This document shows, one piece after another, positions 27,757 to 36,320 of a stretch of 64,000 bases of DNA. Origin of the DNA: Mannheimia glucosida. Its GTDB lineage: Bacteria; Pseudomonadota; Gammaproteobacteria; Enterobacterales; Pasteurellaceae. The stretch covers positions 1,054,001-1,118,000 of the forward strand of contig NZ_CP176502.1 of NCBI RefSeq assembly GCF_046267875.1, given 5' to 3'. A program made the translations under genes and the position numbers. The notes beneath the pieces are model-generated. The model ran no database searches and was not told the DNA's origin. It saw nothing but the letters and a program-made list of their open reading frames with translations. Every line of letters begins with the position of its first letter. Positions within the stretch are counted from its first letter, which is position 1.

Positions 27757-27778
27757 CAGTAAGGGAGGTTTACCCTCC

Positions 27779-28513
27779 CTATGCCAACTTCTCAATCCCC
27801 CACATTTCCCTTTTCCCCCAATCCATTTCAGCTTTTACCCCAAAAGCCGTTGCAATATTTTCGGCAGTTAAGACCGCTTGTGTACTGCCACTGGCGAGTA
27901 AATTGCCGTTTTTAAGCAGAATGATTTCATCACAAAAACGGTAGGCAAGGGGCAAATGATGAATGACTACCACACAGGTCTGTGTTGGGGTTAGGGCTTT
28001 GAGTTGCTGCATAATGTCGATTTGATAGTAGGGGTCGAGGGCGGCAATCGGTTCATCAGCAAGCAAGAACGGGGCTTGTTTCATCAAGCAACGGGAGAGT
28101 TGCACTCGGGTCTGTTCACCGCCGGAAAGCTGTTGGTAAGTGTTATCCAGCAGGTGAGAAATCGCCAACTGTTCGGCAACCGAACGCACCTTTTGACGCT
28201 CTTGTTCAGGCGAAAGCGGTGCGGGTAAGCCGAGTGCTATCACATCATACACTGAAAGTTGCCACGCCACGTTGAGCTGTTGGGCAAGGTAGGCAAATTG
28301 TCGGCTCCGTTCAACGGCGGAAAGAGCGTGCAGTTTGCGATTTTCCAGCCAAATTTCACCGCTTGTCGGGCGCAAAATGCCGGCAATCGCTTTGAGCAAC
28401 GAGGATTTCCCAGCCCCGTTTGCGCCCATAATGCCGATCAATTTGCCTTTTGGCAGATGGCAAGAGAGGTGTTGAATACCGTGAGCAAGGGTAAGGTTTT
28501 CAATCTTGATCAT
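27779..28513 (-). CDS. ABC transporter ATPase (iron-complex/corrinoid type)
   Basis: A 244-residue ATPase of the FecE/BtuD class. Walker A is GANGAGKSSL, the signature LSGGEQTRVQLS, Walker B FLLADEPIAALD and the switch His VVIHHLPLAYRF. I chose ATG 28513, which overlaps the permease stop as ATGA. The long open frame upstream (to 28705) is only the permease read in another frame. It works with the permease directly upstream and probably with the binding protein and receptor beyond the antitoxin gene. The substrate is not fixed by the sequence. Confidence 0.88.
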   Translation of the reverse strand: MIKIENLTLAHGIQHLSCHLPKGKLIGIMGANGAGKSSLLKAIAGILRPTSGEIWLENRKLHALSAVERSRQFAYLAQQLNVAWQLSVYDVIALGLPAPLSPEQERQKVRSVAEQLAISHLLDNTYQQLSGGEQTRVQLSRCLMKQAPFLLADEPIAALDPYYQIDIMQQLKALTPTQTCVVVIHHLPLAYRFCDEIILLKNGNLLASGSTQAVLTAENIATAFGVKAEMDWGKREMWGIEKLA

Positions 28514-29478
28514 TGTGCCAATCTCCGTTGCTGGGTGAATAAAATCCAAATCAAAAACGGTACACCCAAAATTGCCGTAAGCGTGCCGATGTAAATTCGG
28601 GCAAAAAACGGCACATATTGCACCGCCAGATCTGCAATCAGCAGTAACAACGCCCCGATTAACGCGGAGGTAAGATAAAGCTGAGACGGTGGTTTTTTCA
28701 GCCAAATACGGGCAAGATGAGGGGCTATCAAGCCGATAAAACCGATAGTGCCGGTCTGCGGAATCGTTGCCCCGACCAACAAGGCCACGCCAACACTAAC
28801 GGTAAAAAAACTGCGTTGCAGGTTGATGCCCATTGTTGCTGCCGTCTCTTCGCCAAAGGTGAGCAGGTCGAGATAACGCCGTTCCCGATAGAGGCAGACA
28901 ATGCCAAGCAAGATCAAGGGTAACGCCCAACATACTGCCTCTGTGGTTGCCCAGACTAATGAGCCTTGCAACCAGCGGTAGAGTTCCGCCAACGCCCACG
29001 GGCTTTCTGCATTGGAAAGCAGTAAAGTCACCGCCGCCCCGAGCAACACGTTTACCGCCACGCCACTTAAAATCATCATTGTTGTGCCGTGGCGAAAGCT
29101 AATCAGCCACACCAGCAAAAACGCCCCCAGCGCCCCTGCCACACCGCCAAACAGTAGCCAGCCCATCGGAGCTGAAAAATAGTAGAGCAGAAACACGCTC
29201 ACCGCCGTTGCTCCCGAACTGCTCCCAAGCAAACCGGGACTGGCAAGCGGGTTTTGAAACACGCCCTGCATCGCATTACCGGCAAGCGCAAGGCTGGCGC
29301 CCGTCAGCACCGCCAAGCCGATACGGGGCAGCCGAATTTCACCCAGCACCAGCCAGCGCAGATCGCTTAGCACGCCTTCGGCATTTTTTAGCAAGGCAAA
29401 ATCGCTCAGTTGGTAAAAGGCTGCGCTGCTAACAATCAGCAACAACAAACTTCCAAGCACAATGTTTAATTTCTTCAT
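28510..29478 (-). CDS. FecCD-family ABC permease
   Basis: A 322-residue permease with about nine to ten hydrophobic segments. Family motifs are LPRIGLAVLTGASLALAGN, NPLASPGLLGSSSGA, and TIGFIGLIAPHLAR, the last contacting the ATPase. I chose ATG 29478 (MKKLNIVLGS); the ATG at 29496 would add six charged residues and overlaps the likely ribosome site. It forms a tight pair with the ATPase. About 560 bases separate it from the binding-protein gene of the same strand; that gap is filled by an oppositely oriented antitoxin gene, which probably interrupted one import operon. Confidence 0.88.
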   Translation of the reverse strand: MKKLNIVLGSLLLLIVSSAAFYQLSDFALLKNAEGVLSDLRWLVLGEIRLPRIGLAVLTGASLALAGNAMQGVFQNPLASPGLLGSSSGATAVSVFLLYYFSAPMGWLLFGGVAGALGAFLLVWLISFRHGTTMMILSGVAVNVLLGAAVTLLLSNAESPWALAELYRWLQGSLVWATTEAVCWALPLILLGIVCLYRERRYLDLLTFGEETAATMGINLQRSFFTVSVGVALLVGATIPQTGTIGFIGLIAPHLARIWLKKPPSQLYLTSALIGALLLLIADLAVQYVPFFARIYIGTLTAILGVPFLIWILFTQQRRLAQ

Positions 29479-29659
29479 TCTTTTTTCTCTCATCAAACGT
29501 GCAGATTATACCATAGCGCCAAAGTCAAGCTGAAAACGCTATTTTTGCGATCTCCATCGAAAAAATAGCGTTTGCCGAATGTAACCCACGACAGGCTTTG
29601 CTATATTCCTTCAATCAGCCTAAGTTTTGTATTTAAAACATTACAGATTGGGGGGTAGA

Positions 29660-29758
29660 ATGTACACCATAAAACAAACCGATATTGTGAAAGCAAGGGG
29701 GCTTTTAAACGAAATGAAGAAATATAGAGGAGAACACGATGAGTCATTTTCCACCTGA
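29660..29758 (+). pseudogene. Remnant of a RelE/Gp49-type toxin gene with the middle deleted
   Basis: An open frame of 32 codons, MYTIKQTDIVKARGLLNEMK followed by KYRGEHDESFST. MYTI-Q-T is the usual first part of toxins of the phage-derived Gp49-like/HigB (RelE superfamily) family. D-I-x-K-A-x-x-L-x-x-E is the usual last part, where intact toxins of about 100 residues end just before or over the antitoxin start. The two ends are joined in frame with the whole catalytic middle missing. It overlaps the antitoxin ATG as in intact modules. The match of both ends is by memory of the family. Confidence 0.65.
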
Positions 29759-30047
29759 AATGGTTGAAAAATATGGTATCACCGAATTTGATGCCGCCGA
29801 ATATCTCACCAATGACGAGCTAATCGCCCTTTATTTGGCGGAAACATTGAAAGACGGTACGGACGAGGAGTTTATTCAAGCATTGAATACCGTGGCACGA
29901 GCGAAAGGAATGAATGAGTTAGCGAAAAAAGCAGGGATCGGGCGTGAAAGTTTGTATCAAAGCCTTTCCAGCAGTAAGCCCCGTTTTGAGACGATTCGCA
30001 AAATTATTAGCGCACTAAATTTGGAATTGTCGGTCGTTAAGGCGTAG
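29739..30047 (+). CDS. Orphan antitoxin of an addiction module (helix-turn-helix)
   Basis: A 102-residue protein of the 'addiction module antidote' family (COG3636 type) that pairs with Gp49/HigB-like toxins. An N-terminal part (FDAAEYLTNDELIALYLAETL) is followed by an HTH of the lambda-repressor kind, MNELAKKAGIGRESLYQSLS, then KPRFETIRKIISALNLELSV. GAGG stands before its ATG. The partner toxin directly upstream is only a remnant. The gene lies in reverse orientation inside an ABC import locus, and its 3' end overlaps the binding-protein gene by 11 bases. Confidence 0.85.
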   Translation: MSHFPPEMVEKYGITEFDAAEYLTNDELIALYLAETLKDGTDEEFIQALNTVARAKGMNELAKKAGIGRESLYQSLSSSKPRFETIRKIISALNLELSVVKA

Positions 30048-30840
30048 CCGTGTGCCTTAATTGTTTCTCAACCCACTCCGCTCCCTGCCAAACCCCGTGA
30101 TCGAAACAGTAGGTGTATTTCATCGGCAAGACAAGCGGTGGATTTTGGCTCATTTTTTGCCATATTTTTTGTAATGCAGGGTGTTTGAGCAGTTCGGCTT
30201 GGTTATTGTAGCTTTGGTTATCGGTGAGGAACAATAACTGTTTGGGTTGCGCTAACAGTAGTTTTTCCAGCGAGAAATTCTGTGGCGTGAGGTCGCTTTT
30301 TAATGGCGATAGACCGAGAAGATCCAACAACGTTTGATATTGGGGAAAATGCGGTTCGATCATACCCGTTTCGCTTAGAATTAAGGTTTCAGCAAGCGGT
30401 TGTTTTGGCGGGATTTTTTGCAAACGCAGACGTTCCACCAGCTTTTCCGCTTTGGCTTGATTTTGGGTTAGCTCGCCTAGTTGTAAAATCAGTGTGAAAA
30501 GCTGTTCGGGCGTTTGCGGGTTGTCGTTTAATGCGACTAACTTAAAGCCAAGCTGTTTCAGCCGTGCAGTGAGTTGTGGGTAGAAGGTTTCATTCAGCAA
30601 AATGGTGCTATCTGCATAGGGCAACAGTGCAGTGAGTTCCGCTTCAACGGTGGGTTTGTCTGTGTTCAGTTTATCCAACATCATCAACGGCTTTTGGGAA
30701 TAGGGTGACATCGCCCGAATTTGATGCAGTTCGGCAAGTTCCAGCAACAGACGGTCGCTACACAAATTGAGCGAAACGAATTGCTCGGCTTGTGCGGTTT
30801 GAGAAATAACGAGTGAGAATAAAAATAGGATCTTATACAT
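30037..30840 (-). CDS. Periplasmic substrate-binding protein of an iron-complex/corrinoid importer
   Basis: A 267-residue binding protein (FecB/BtuF class). The signal peptide is MYKILFLFSLVISQTAQA, cut before EQFVSLNLCSDRLLLEL. That motif and HQIRAMSPYSQ are typical of this class, whose substrates include siderophores, haem and corrinoids. I chose ATG 30840 because the signal peptide follows. It has no clear ribosome site: the whole upstream gap is a palindromic repeat. It lies just downstream of the TonB receptor, so the two probably act together with the permease/ATPase pair beyond the antitoxin gene. Confidence 0.82.
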   Translation of the reverse strand: MYKILFLFSLVISQTAQAEQFVSLNLCSDRLLLELAELHQIRAMSPYSQKPLMMLDKLNTDKPTVEAELTALLPYADSTILLNETFYPQLTARLKQLGFKLVALNDNPQTPEQLFTLILQLGELTQNQAKAEKLVERLRLQKIPPKQPLAETLILSETGMIEPHFPQYQTLLDLLGLSPLKSDLTPQNFSLEKLLLAQPKQLLFLTDNQSYNNQAELLKHPALQKIWQKMSQNPPLVLPMKYTYCFDHGVWQGAEWVEKQLRHTATP

Positions 30841-30844
30841 AAAT

Positions 30845-30915
30845 GTAGGGTGCGTTTGCCAACGCACCATACGATCAAATAAAGTGGTAAAGGTGCGTTT
30901 GCAAACGCACCCTAC
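30845..30915. repeat. Double palindromic repeat between TonB receptor and binding protein
   Basis: GGTGCGTTTGCAAACGCACC (30892-30911) is a perfect 20-base palindrome, and 30849-30868 is a copy with one base changed. In addition, the outer GTAGGGTGCGTTTGC (30845-30859) pairs perfectly with GCAAACGCACCCTAC (30901-30915), so one long or two short hairpins can form. It fills the gap between two genes of one strand and may act as terminator or RNA-stability element. Confidence 0.75.
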
Positions 30916-30917
30916 GA

Positions 30918-32858
30918 TTAGAATGAACCTTTTAAGCCAACGTAAATGTTGCGTCCATCTTGCCCGTAGCCCAATACATTTTCATATTTTTTATTAAACA
31001 GATTATTTAAATTAACATAAACGTTTAACTGTTTATTGAGCTGATAATTAACCCCTAAATTCACCAAGGTATATGAAGGCATTTTTACTCGAGATGGGAA
31101 TGAGCTATCAATGCGTTTACCCACATAAGAGAGAGAGGCAGATGAACCGAATGACTCAGTGATCTGGTAGCTCAGCCCTGCATTTGCGACGTGTTTTGGT
31201 CGGCGTAGCAGCTCTTTTTGTGCGCTGTCTTTGGTTCGAGTAAAGGTGTAGTTTGCAAAGCTGGTGAGCTTTTCACTCCATTTACCTTGATATGCCAATT
31301 CTACCCCTTTGATACGAGATTTATCTTCCAAGTTGATAGATTGGTAATTTGCACATTGCAGATAATCTCCCCAAGGAGAGCTGACCATTTGGCAATTATT
31401 GCCTTTAGAGCTAAACAAATCGTTTACTACTCGAGCAAAATAGGTTACATCCAAGCTGTGTTTTTTATCCGTGCTTTCAATTAGCAAGCCAAGGTCGCCA
31501 CCACGGCTTTTTTCTGCTTTGAGATTTGGATTACCAACATAGCTTGCGTCCCAACCATATAAATCGGTGATGCTTGGATTTTTAATGGCTTTACCAATGC
31601 TTGCGTGTAAGCGGAAATTTGGCGATAAACGGTAAGCTCCAGAAATACGCCCAGTGATAGCATTTTTAAACTGTGAATTATCGGTATAACGACCACTAAT
31701 AGAAAAACTGTGATCTTGTTCGGTAAATAAGCGATATTCTAGTGCCGCACTTTTTTCGGATAAGGTTTTTTCACGCAAATATTTATCAGAGGTATAGCGT
31801 GTTTTTGCATAATCTGTCAGTAAACTGACCGCTTGTGTCACTTCGCCATCACGGTCAAAGTTTACATCTAATTGATAATTCGCATTAAGTTGTTTTTCGT
31901 TGCTATGGCGAGCATTTGAACCGAAATGCGTTGCTTTACTATTGAATTGGCTGATATTCGCTTGGTGTTTCAGCAGTTCTTGTTCATTTCCCCAATAACC
32001 GCCTAATTTAAAAGTTTGATTGCGAGTACGAGAATATTCACCGCTAATGTCTGAATTATAACCATCAATATGAACGGTTTGGGAAGATTGAGCGGTAAGA
32101 AATTCAACACCTTTGTTACCTAGGTCATAACCTAAACGTAAAGAGCCGTTATCACGATGAAAGCCATCTCGTTCGCTTGCACCACCGGTTTTTACTTCCG
32201 AACCTGTTTCTGTAGTATAACTGAAACGGTTTTTGCTCAGTGCGGAAATGCCTTTGGTACGATGGCTATCACCGTGTAGAGCATAGTAGAAACCGTTGTG
32301 AAATCCGGAAAGTGTTGCGCTGGCATCACGGGTATTATTTGATCCTAAACCAAGATCGACCTCCGCATTGAATGGTTTCTCTTTGTATAAACCGCTTTTG
32401 GTGGTGATATAAACTACACCACCCATAGCACTGCTTCCCCAAAGAGCGGATTGCTCGCCACGTAGAACTTCGATACGTTCGATATTGCTAATCGGTAAGC
32501 CACCAAAATCGAAATTTCCAATATTAATCGGATTGACTTTTACACCGTCAATCACAACCGCAGTATGGCGAGATTCTGCCCCTCGTAAAAATAAGCTGGT
32601 AAGAGTACCACGTCCACCTTGTTGCCCAATCGCCACGCCCGGCACAGTCTTTAACACATCACTCACATAAGTGGCATTGCGTTCGGAAAAATCTTTTTCA
32701 GTGAGAACCGTCACGCTGGAAGCGGTTTTGTCCTGGTTGATTGGGGTTGCATAGGCGGAATAGACTGTTACGGAGTCAAGCTGAGTCATCTCATTTTGTG
32801 CAAAAGCTGTACTTGCTAGTGCAACAGAAATGGCGGTAGTAATTAGATTTTTTTTCAT
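30918..32858 (-). CDS. BtuB-like TonB-dependent receptor
   Basis: A 646-residue outer-membrane receptor. The signal peptide ends near TAFA (about residue 21). A TonB-box-like QLDSVTVYSA follows. The plug (about 45-155) holds VSDVLKTVPGVAIGQQGGRG, HTAVVIDGVKVNP and IERIEVLRGEQSALWG, closest in style to BtuB/colicin-I-type receptors. The barrel ends in Phe (YVGLKGSF). ATG 32858 follows AAGGAG. The substrate is uncertain: corrinoid fits the BtuB-like plug, but there is no cobalamin riboswitch upstream and no clear Fur box either. Codons 2-4 hold an A8 run (32848-32855), a possible on/off slippage site. Confidence 0.85.
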   Translation of the reverse strand: MKKNLITTAISVALASTAFAQNEMTQLDSVTVYSAYATPINQDKTASSVTVLTEKDFSERNATYVSDVLKTVPGVAIGQQGGRGTLTSLFLRGAESRHTAVVIDGVKVNPINIGNFDFGGLPISNIERIEVLRGEQSALWGSSAMGGVVYITTKSGLYKEKPFNAEVDLGLGSNNTRDASATLSGFHNGFYYALHGDSHRTKGISALSKNRFSYTTETGSEVKTGGASERDGFHRDNGSLRLGYDLGNKGVEFLTAQSSQTVHIDGYNSDISGEYSRTRNQTFKLGGYWGNEQELLKHQANISQFNSKATHFGSNARHSNEKQLNANYQLDVNFDRDGEVTQAVSLLTDYAKTRYTSDKYLREKTLSEKSAALEYRLFTEQDHSFSISGRYTDNSQFKNAITGRISGAYRLSPNFRLHASIGKAIKNPSITDLYGWDASYVGNPNLKAEKSRGGDLGLLIESTDKKHSLDVTYFARVVNDLFSSKGNNCQMVSSPWGDYLQCANYQSINLEDKSRIKGVELAYQGKWSEKLTSFANYTFTRTKDSAQKELLRRPKHVANAGLSYQITESFGSSASLSYVGKRIDSSFPSRVKMPSYTLVNLGVNYQLNKQLNVYVNLNNLFNKKYENVLGYGQDGRNIYVGLKGSF

Positions 32859-33053
32859 TATTATCTCCTTAGGAATTATTTTTTTAGAGGAATTATACAA
32901 TAATAAAATAAATATATAATAGGCGAAAATATGAAAATTTTTAATATTTATTTGAAAGATTAACATAATAGAATGCCTTAATTTTGTTGTTTTTTTAGCT
33001 TTGTTTGTTAGAATTTAAGCAATCTTCTAAATTATAAAAACAGGAATTTATCT

Positions 33054-33947
33054 ATGAATTATGCAACCCAAATTGATGCCCTTAATCAGCATATTGCTGA
33101 TATTGATCGAAAAATTAATGTCTCTTTTGAGTTTTTCCCGCCTAAGAATGAAAAAATGGAAACAATGCTGTGGGATTCTATTGATCGCCTAAGTCCTTTA
33201 AAACCGAAATTTGTTTCGGTAACTTATGGAGCAAATTCTGGTGAGCGAGATCGTACACACAGTATTGTGAAATCGATCCAAGAAAAAACAGGAATCATTT
33301 CAGCTCCGCACTTAACAGGTATTGATGCAACACCGGAAGAATTAAAGGTAATTGCCAAAGATTATTGGGATAGTGGCATTCGCCGAATTGTTGCTTTGCG
33401 TGGCGATGTGCCGAAAGGTTATGATAAAGCACTATTTTACGCCTCAGATTTAGTCGCTTTATTAAAATCGGTAGCAGATTTTGATATTTCCGTGGCGGCT
33501 TACCCTGAAGTTCACCCTGAAGCAAAATCAGCACAGGCAGATTTACTTAACTTGAAACGTAAAATCGATGCGGGTGCAAACCACGTTATTACGCAATTCT
33601 TTTTTGATGTAGAGAGCTATTTACGTTTTCGTGACCGTTGTGTTTCGATTGGCATTGATTGTGAAATTGTGCCAGGTATTTTGCCGGTAACAAATTTCAA
33701 GCAGTTGCAAAAAATGGCAGCTGTGACTAATGTTAAAATCCCGACTTGGATGGGCAAAATGTATGAGGGATTAGATGATGATCAAACCACCAGAAACTTA
33801 GTTGCGGCAAGCATTGCAATGGATATGGTGAAAGTGCTTTCTCGTGAGGGGGTGAATGATTTCCACTTCTATACCTTAAATCGTAGTGAATTAACGTATG
33901 CGATGTGCCATACTTTAGGCGTAAGACCTGATTTTACAACCGTCTAA
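33054..33947 (+). CDS. metF: 5,10-methylenetetrahydrofolate reductase
   Basis: A 297-residue FAD enzyme making 5-methyltetrahydrofolate, the methyl donor for MetH, also in this window. Motifs are VSFEFFPPKNEKMETML near residue 23, FVSVTYGANSGERDRT, GIRRIVALRGDVP, and the C-terminal FHFYTLNRSELT, as in E. coli MetF (296). ATG 33054 is preceded by CAGGAA. It is divergent from the BtuB-like receptor gene, with 195 bases of A+T-rich DNA between; no MetJ box was recognised. Confidence 0.97.
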   Translation: MNYATQIDALNQHIADIDRKINVSFEFFPPKNEKMETMLWDSIDRLSPLKPKFVSVTYGANSGERDRTHSIVKSIQEKTGIISAPHLTGIDATPEELKVIAKDYWDSGIRRIVALRGDVPKGYDKALFYASDLVALLKSVADFDISVAAYPEVHPEAKSAQADLLNLKRKIDAGANHVITQFFFDVESYLRFRDRCVSIGIDCEIVPGILPVTNFKQLQKMAAVTNVKIPTWMGKMYEGLDDDQTTRNLVAASIAMDMVKVLSREGVNDFHFYTLNRSELTYAMCHTLGVRPDFTTV

Positions 33948-33956
33948 TTGAACATT

Positions 33957-33989
33957 AAGGCGGCATAGCTAAATAAGTTATGTCGCCTT
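33957..33989. terminator. Terminator between metF and the exported protein gene
   Basis: AAGGCGGCATAGCT (33957-33970) pairs with AGTTATGTCGCCTT (33976-33989), with two wobble positions. ATGTTTTTT follows. It lies between convergent genes. Confidence 0.75.
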
Positions 33990-33996
33990 ATGTTTT

Positions 33997-35157
33997 TTAC
34001 TTCTCTTCGGCCACCCAAATTTCCCCATTTTTTAAGAATAAATAGGCTTTGTTAGCATAGGCTTTAGTTTGCTTGATTTCAGCCGGCAGGGCGGTAGGTA
34101 ATTCGGCGATGTTCCCTGCTTTATCCAGTACAACCACCTGTTGATAGCCGGTTTTTGGTATCAGTGCGAAAGTCTCTGTTGTCGCCACTAAATTCGTTTC
34201 ATAATCTCCATAGCGGTGGTTGCTTAAGCCGGATGCAATAAAACGTTCGGTTAAAAGGTTTCCTTTGAGGCTGTATTCCACCAAATTGCCTTTTAAATGG
34301 GGCATTTGGATTGCATAGAGCTTGTGGTTAAAGCTAAATGGCGATTGCCAACGGTTAGTCGGCAGCGGCTCACTTTCGGCTTCTATTGATAATTTTCCGG
34401 CTTTAATGCCAATCACAACTGTGCCGGCTCCATTGCCATCGCCAGCTATTACGGAAATCAATTTGGTTTTCCCATTTTCCATTAAAGTGGCAAAACGATT
34501 TGCCTCAAAAACTCGCCCTTTCTGAGTTAGCTTGTCTGCCAACGGTTTAAGGGTATGGCGTTCTAGGAATTGAATTTCACCTGCCTCTATATCATCGCCC
34601 AATACACCGTGTTGATAGCTCATACCATCAGGCTTTGCAAGCACGGCAATATGCCCTTGGTTAGAGGTTTCTGAGTCAAAATCAATTTGCAGAGGGCGGG
34701 CATCAGGCAGTACTTCTGTTTCGGATATGGCAGTAATTTTTGCTTGGTTTCCTTGCGTTTCAATTCTGGCTAACTTAAATTGTCCGTTTTGTTTGGTTAC
34801 GGCAATGGTGGCAAAATTAAGGGCGGTCATTGTAGCTTTCGGGGCAAGGGGAATGTTGGAGGTATAGATTTTATCAGCCGTCCACAGCATAAAATGCCCG
34901 TTTTGATCCGCTAACGCAATTCGTTGGTATTGAGCTTTAGGTTCAATCTCGGTGGAAACTCCATCTGCCAGTTTTTGAGCTTGTTGTGTGACTTTCCATA
35001 ATTGTTTTTGTTGGTTAATTACCACTAATTCGCCTTGTTCTGAAAGGTCAAATTGGCTTACTTTGCCAATTTGGGGAAGTGGGAGTGGAGAAAGCTGAAC
35101 ATCAGCAAACAAAGAAGCGGAGAACAAGCTTAAGATTAACGGAATAGATTTTTTCAT
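33997..35157 (-). CDS. Exported protein of unknown function, beta-propeller-like
   Basis: A 386-residue protein with a signal peptide (MKKSIPLILSLFSASLFA, then DVQLSPLPLP). The mature chain is a run of short beta-rich units such as GELVVINQQKQLWKV, NGHFMLWTADKIYTS, NGQFKLARIETQGNQ and HLKGNLVEYSLKGNL, a look typical of repeated-blade proteins. I recognise no family and no catalytic motif. It is read from its own start (the downstream metF is convergent). The galE terminator lies just upstream, so it probably has its own promoter or is read through from galE. Confidence 0.65.
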   Translation of the reverse strand: MKKSIPLILSLFSASLFADVQLSPLPLPQIGKVSQFDLSEQGELVVINQQKQLWKVTQQAQKLADGVSTEIEPKAQYQRIALADQNGHFMLWTADKIYTSNIPLAPKATMTALNFATIAVTKQNGQFKLARIETQGNQAKITAISETEVLPDARPLQIDFDSETSNQGHIAVLAKPDGMSYQHGVLGDDIEAGEIQFLERHTLKPLADKLTQKGRVFEANRFATLMENGKTKLISVIAGDGNGAGTVVIGIKAGKLSIEAESEPLPTNRWQSPFSFNHKLYAIQMPHLKGNLVEYSLKGNLLTERFIASGLSNHRYGDYETNLVATTETFALIPKTGYQQVVVLDKAGNIAELPTALPAEIKQTKAYANKAYLFLKNGEIWVAEEK

Positions 35158-35188
35158 TAGCGTTACCTAAAAAGAAGATTTAAATGAT

Positions 35189-35211
35189 AAAGGGAGATGT
35201 TATCTCCCTTT
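35189..35211 (-). terminator. Hairpin downstream of galE
   Basis: AAAGGGAGAT (35189-35198) pairs perfectly with ATCTCCCTTT (35202-35211). On the minus strand it stands just after galE. The T-run is weak, so it may end galE transcription only partly. Confidence 0.65.
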
Positions 35212-35216
35212 ACGCT

Positions 35217-36233
35217 TTAGCCTTTATAACCATTCGGGTTATTTTTTTGCCAATTCCAAGTGTCTTTCATCATTTGTTCTAGCCCACGCTCGGTTTTCCA
35301 ACCTAGTTGCTCTAACGCTTTTTGTGGAGCGGAGTAGCAAACGGCAATATCGCCCGGGCGGCGATCTACCACTTTGTATGGAATAGTAATGCCATTTGCG
35401 GCTTCAAAGGCTTTTACCATATCTAACACCGAATAACCTGTTCCTGTGCCTAAATTGTAAACGTGGAAACCGGCATCATTTTGGTGCTTGTCTAAGGCTT
35501 TTAAGTGTCCGAGTGCTAAATCTACAACATGGATATAATCACGCACGCCTGTGCCGTCGTGAGTATTATAATCGCCACCAAAGACGGATAATTGAGGCAA
35601 TTTGCCCACAGCCACTTGGCTGATAAACGGCATTAAGTTATTTGGGATACCGTTTGGATCTTCACCAATTAAACCGCTTTCGTGAGCCCCCACCGGGTTG
35701 AAGTAACGCAATACTACCGCACTTAATTGTGGGAAGGCTTTAACGGTATCTTCAAGAATGCGTTCAACCATATATTTGGACGTACCGTAAGGGTTGGTTG
35801 TGCCGCCGACAGGGCAAGATTCCACAATCGGGATAATCTGTGGATCGCCATAAACGGTCGCCGATGAACTAAACACAACGGTATTCACATTGGCTTTTAG
35901 CATCTCTTCTACCAACACAATCGAGCCGGTTACATTGTTTTGATAGTAACGTAGCGGCTCTCTCACACTTTCGCCTACAGCTTTTAAGCCGGCAAAGTGA
36001 ATTACTGATTCAATCTGATTTTCCGCAAAAATCTTGCGTAAGATATCACGATCTAAAATATCGCCTTGATAGAATTTTACGCTCTTGCCGGTGATCTGCT
36101 TCACACGCTCAAGTGATACTTCAGAGGAATTAGAAAGATTATCTAACACCACGATTTCACGATTTTCGTTTAATAACTCTACAACGGTATGTGAACCGAT
36201 GTAACCTGCACCACCTGTAACTAAAATTGCCAT
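35217..36233 (-). CDS. galE: UDP-glucose 4-epimerase
   Basis: A 338-residue NAD-dependent epimerase interconverting UDP-glucose and UDP-galactose, needed for galactose use and for galactose in surface polysaccharide. The Rossmann motif GGAGYIGSHT is at residues about 7-16. The catalytic S/Y/K set is in FSSSATVYG and YGTSKYMVE. Length equals E. coli GalE (338). I chose ATG 36233 because AGAGGAAC stands before it. It is not beside galTKM, as is common when epimerase serves lipooligosaccharide synthesis. Confidence 0.97.
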   Translation of the reverse strand: MAILVTGGAGYIGSHTVVELLNENREIVVLDNLSNSSEVSLERVKQITGKSVKFYQGDILDRDILRKIFAENQIESVIHFAGLKAVGESVREPLRYYQNNVTGSIVLVEEMLKANVNTVVFSSSATVYGDPQIIPIVESCPVGGTTNPYGTSKYMVERILEDTVKAFPQLSAVVLRYFNPVGAHESGLIGEDPNGIPNNLMPFISQVAVGKLPQLSVFGGDYNTHDGTGVRDYIHVVDLALGHLKALDKHQNDAGFHVYNLGTGTGYSVLDMVKAFEAANGITIPYKVVDRRPGDIAVCYSAPQKALEQLGWKTERGLEQMMKDTWNWQKNNPNGYKG

Positions 36234-36320
36234 TTTATGTTCCTCTATAAAATTAATACGAAGCAAGGTTATTGTTGCTATTCTACCCGATTTAATCAGG
36301 CTTGCTAATATTTATTCAGT

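Noticed and set aside
28514..28705. N-terminal extension of the ABC ATPase
   Set aside because: This is the permease read in another frame; the ATPase starts at 28513 with an ATGA overlap.
32859..33053. Cobalamin riboswitch before the BtuB-like receptor
   Set aside because: No B12-box-like GCCACTG and no room for the full fold; the stretch is plain A+T-rich DNA.
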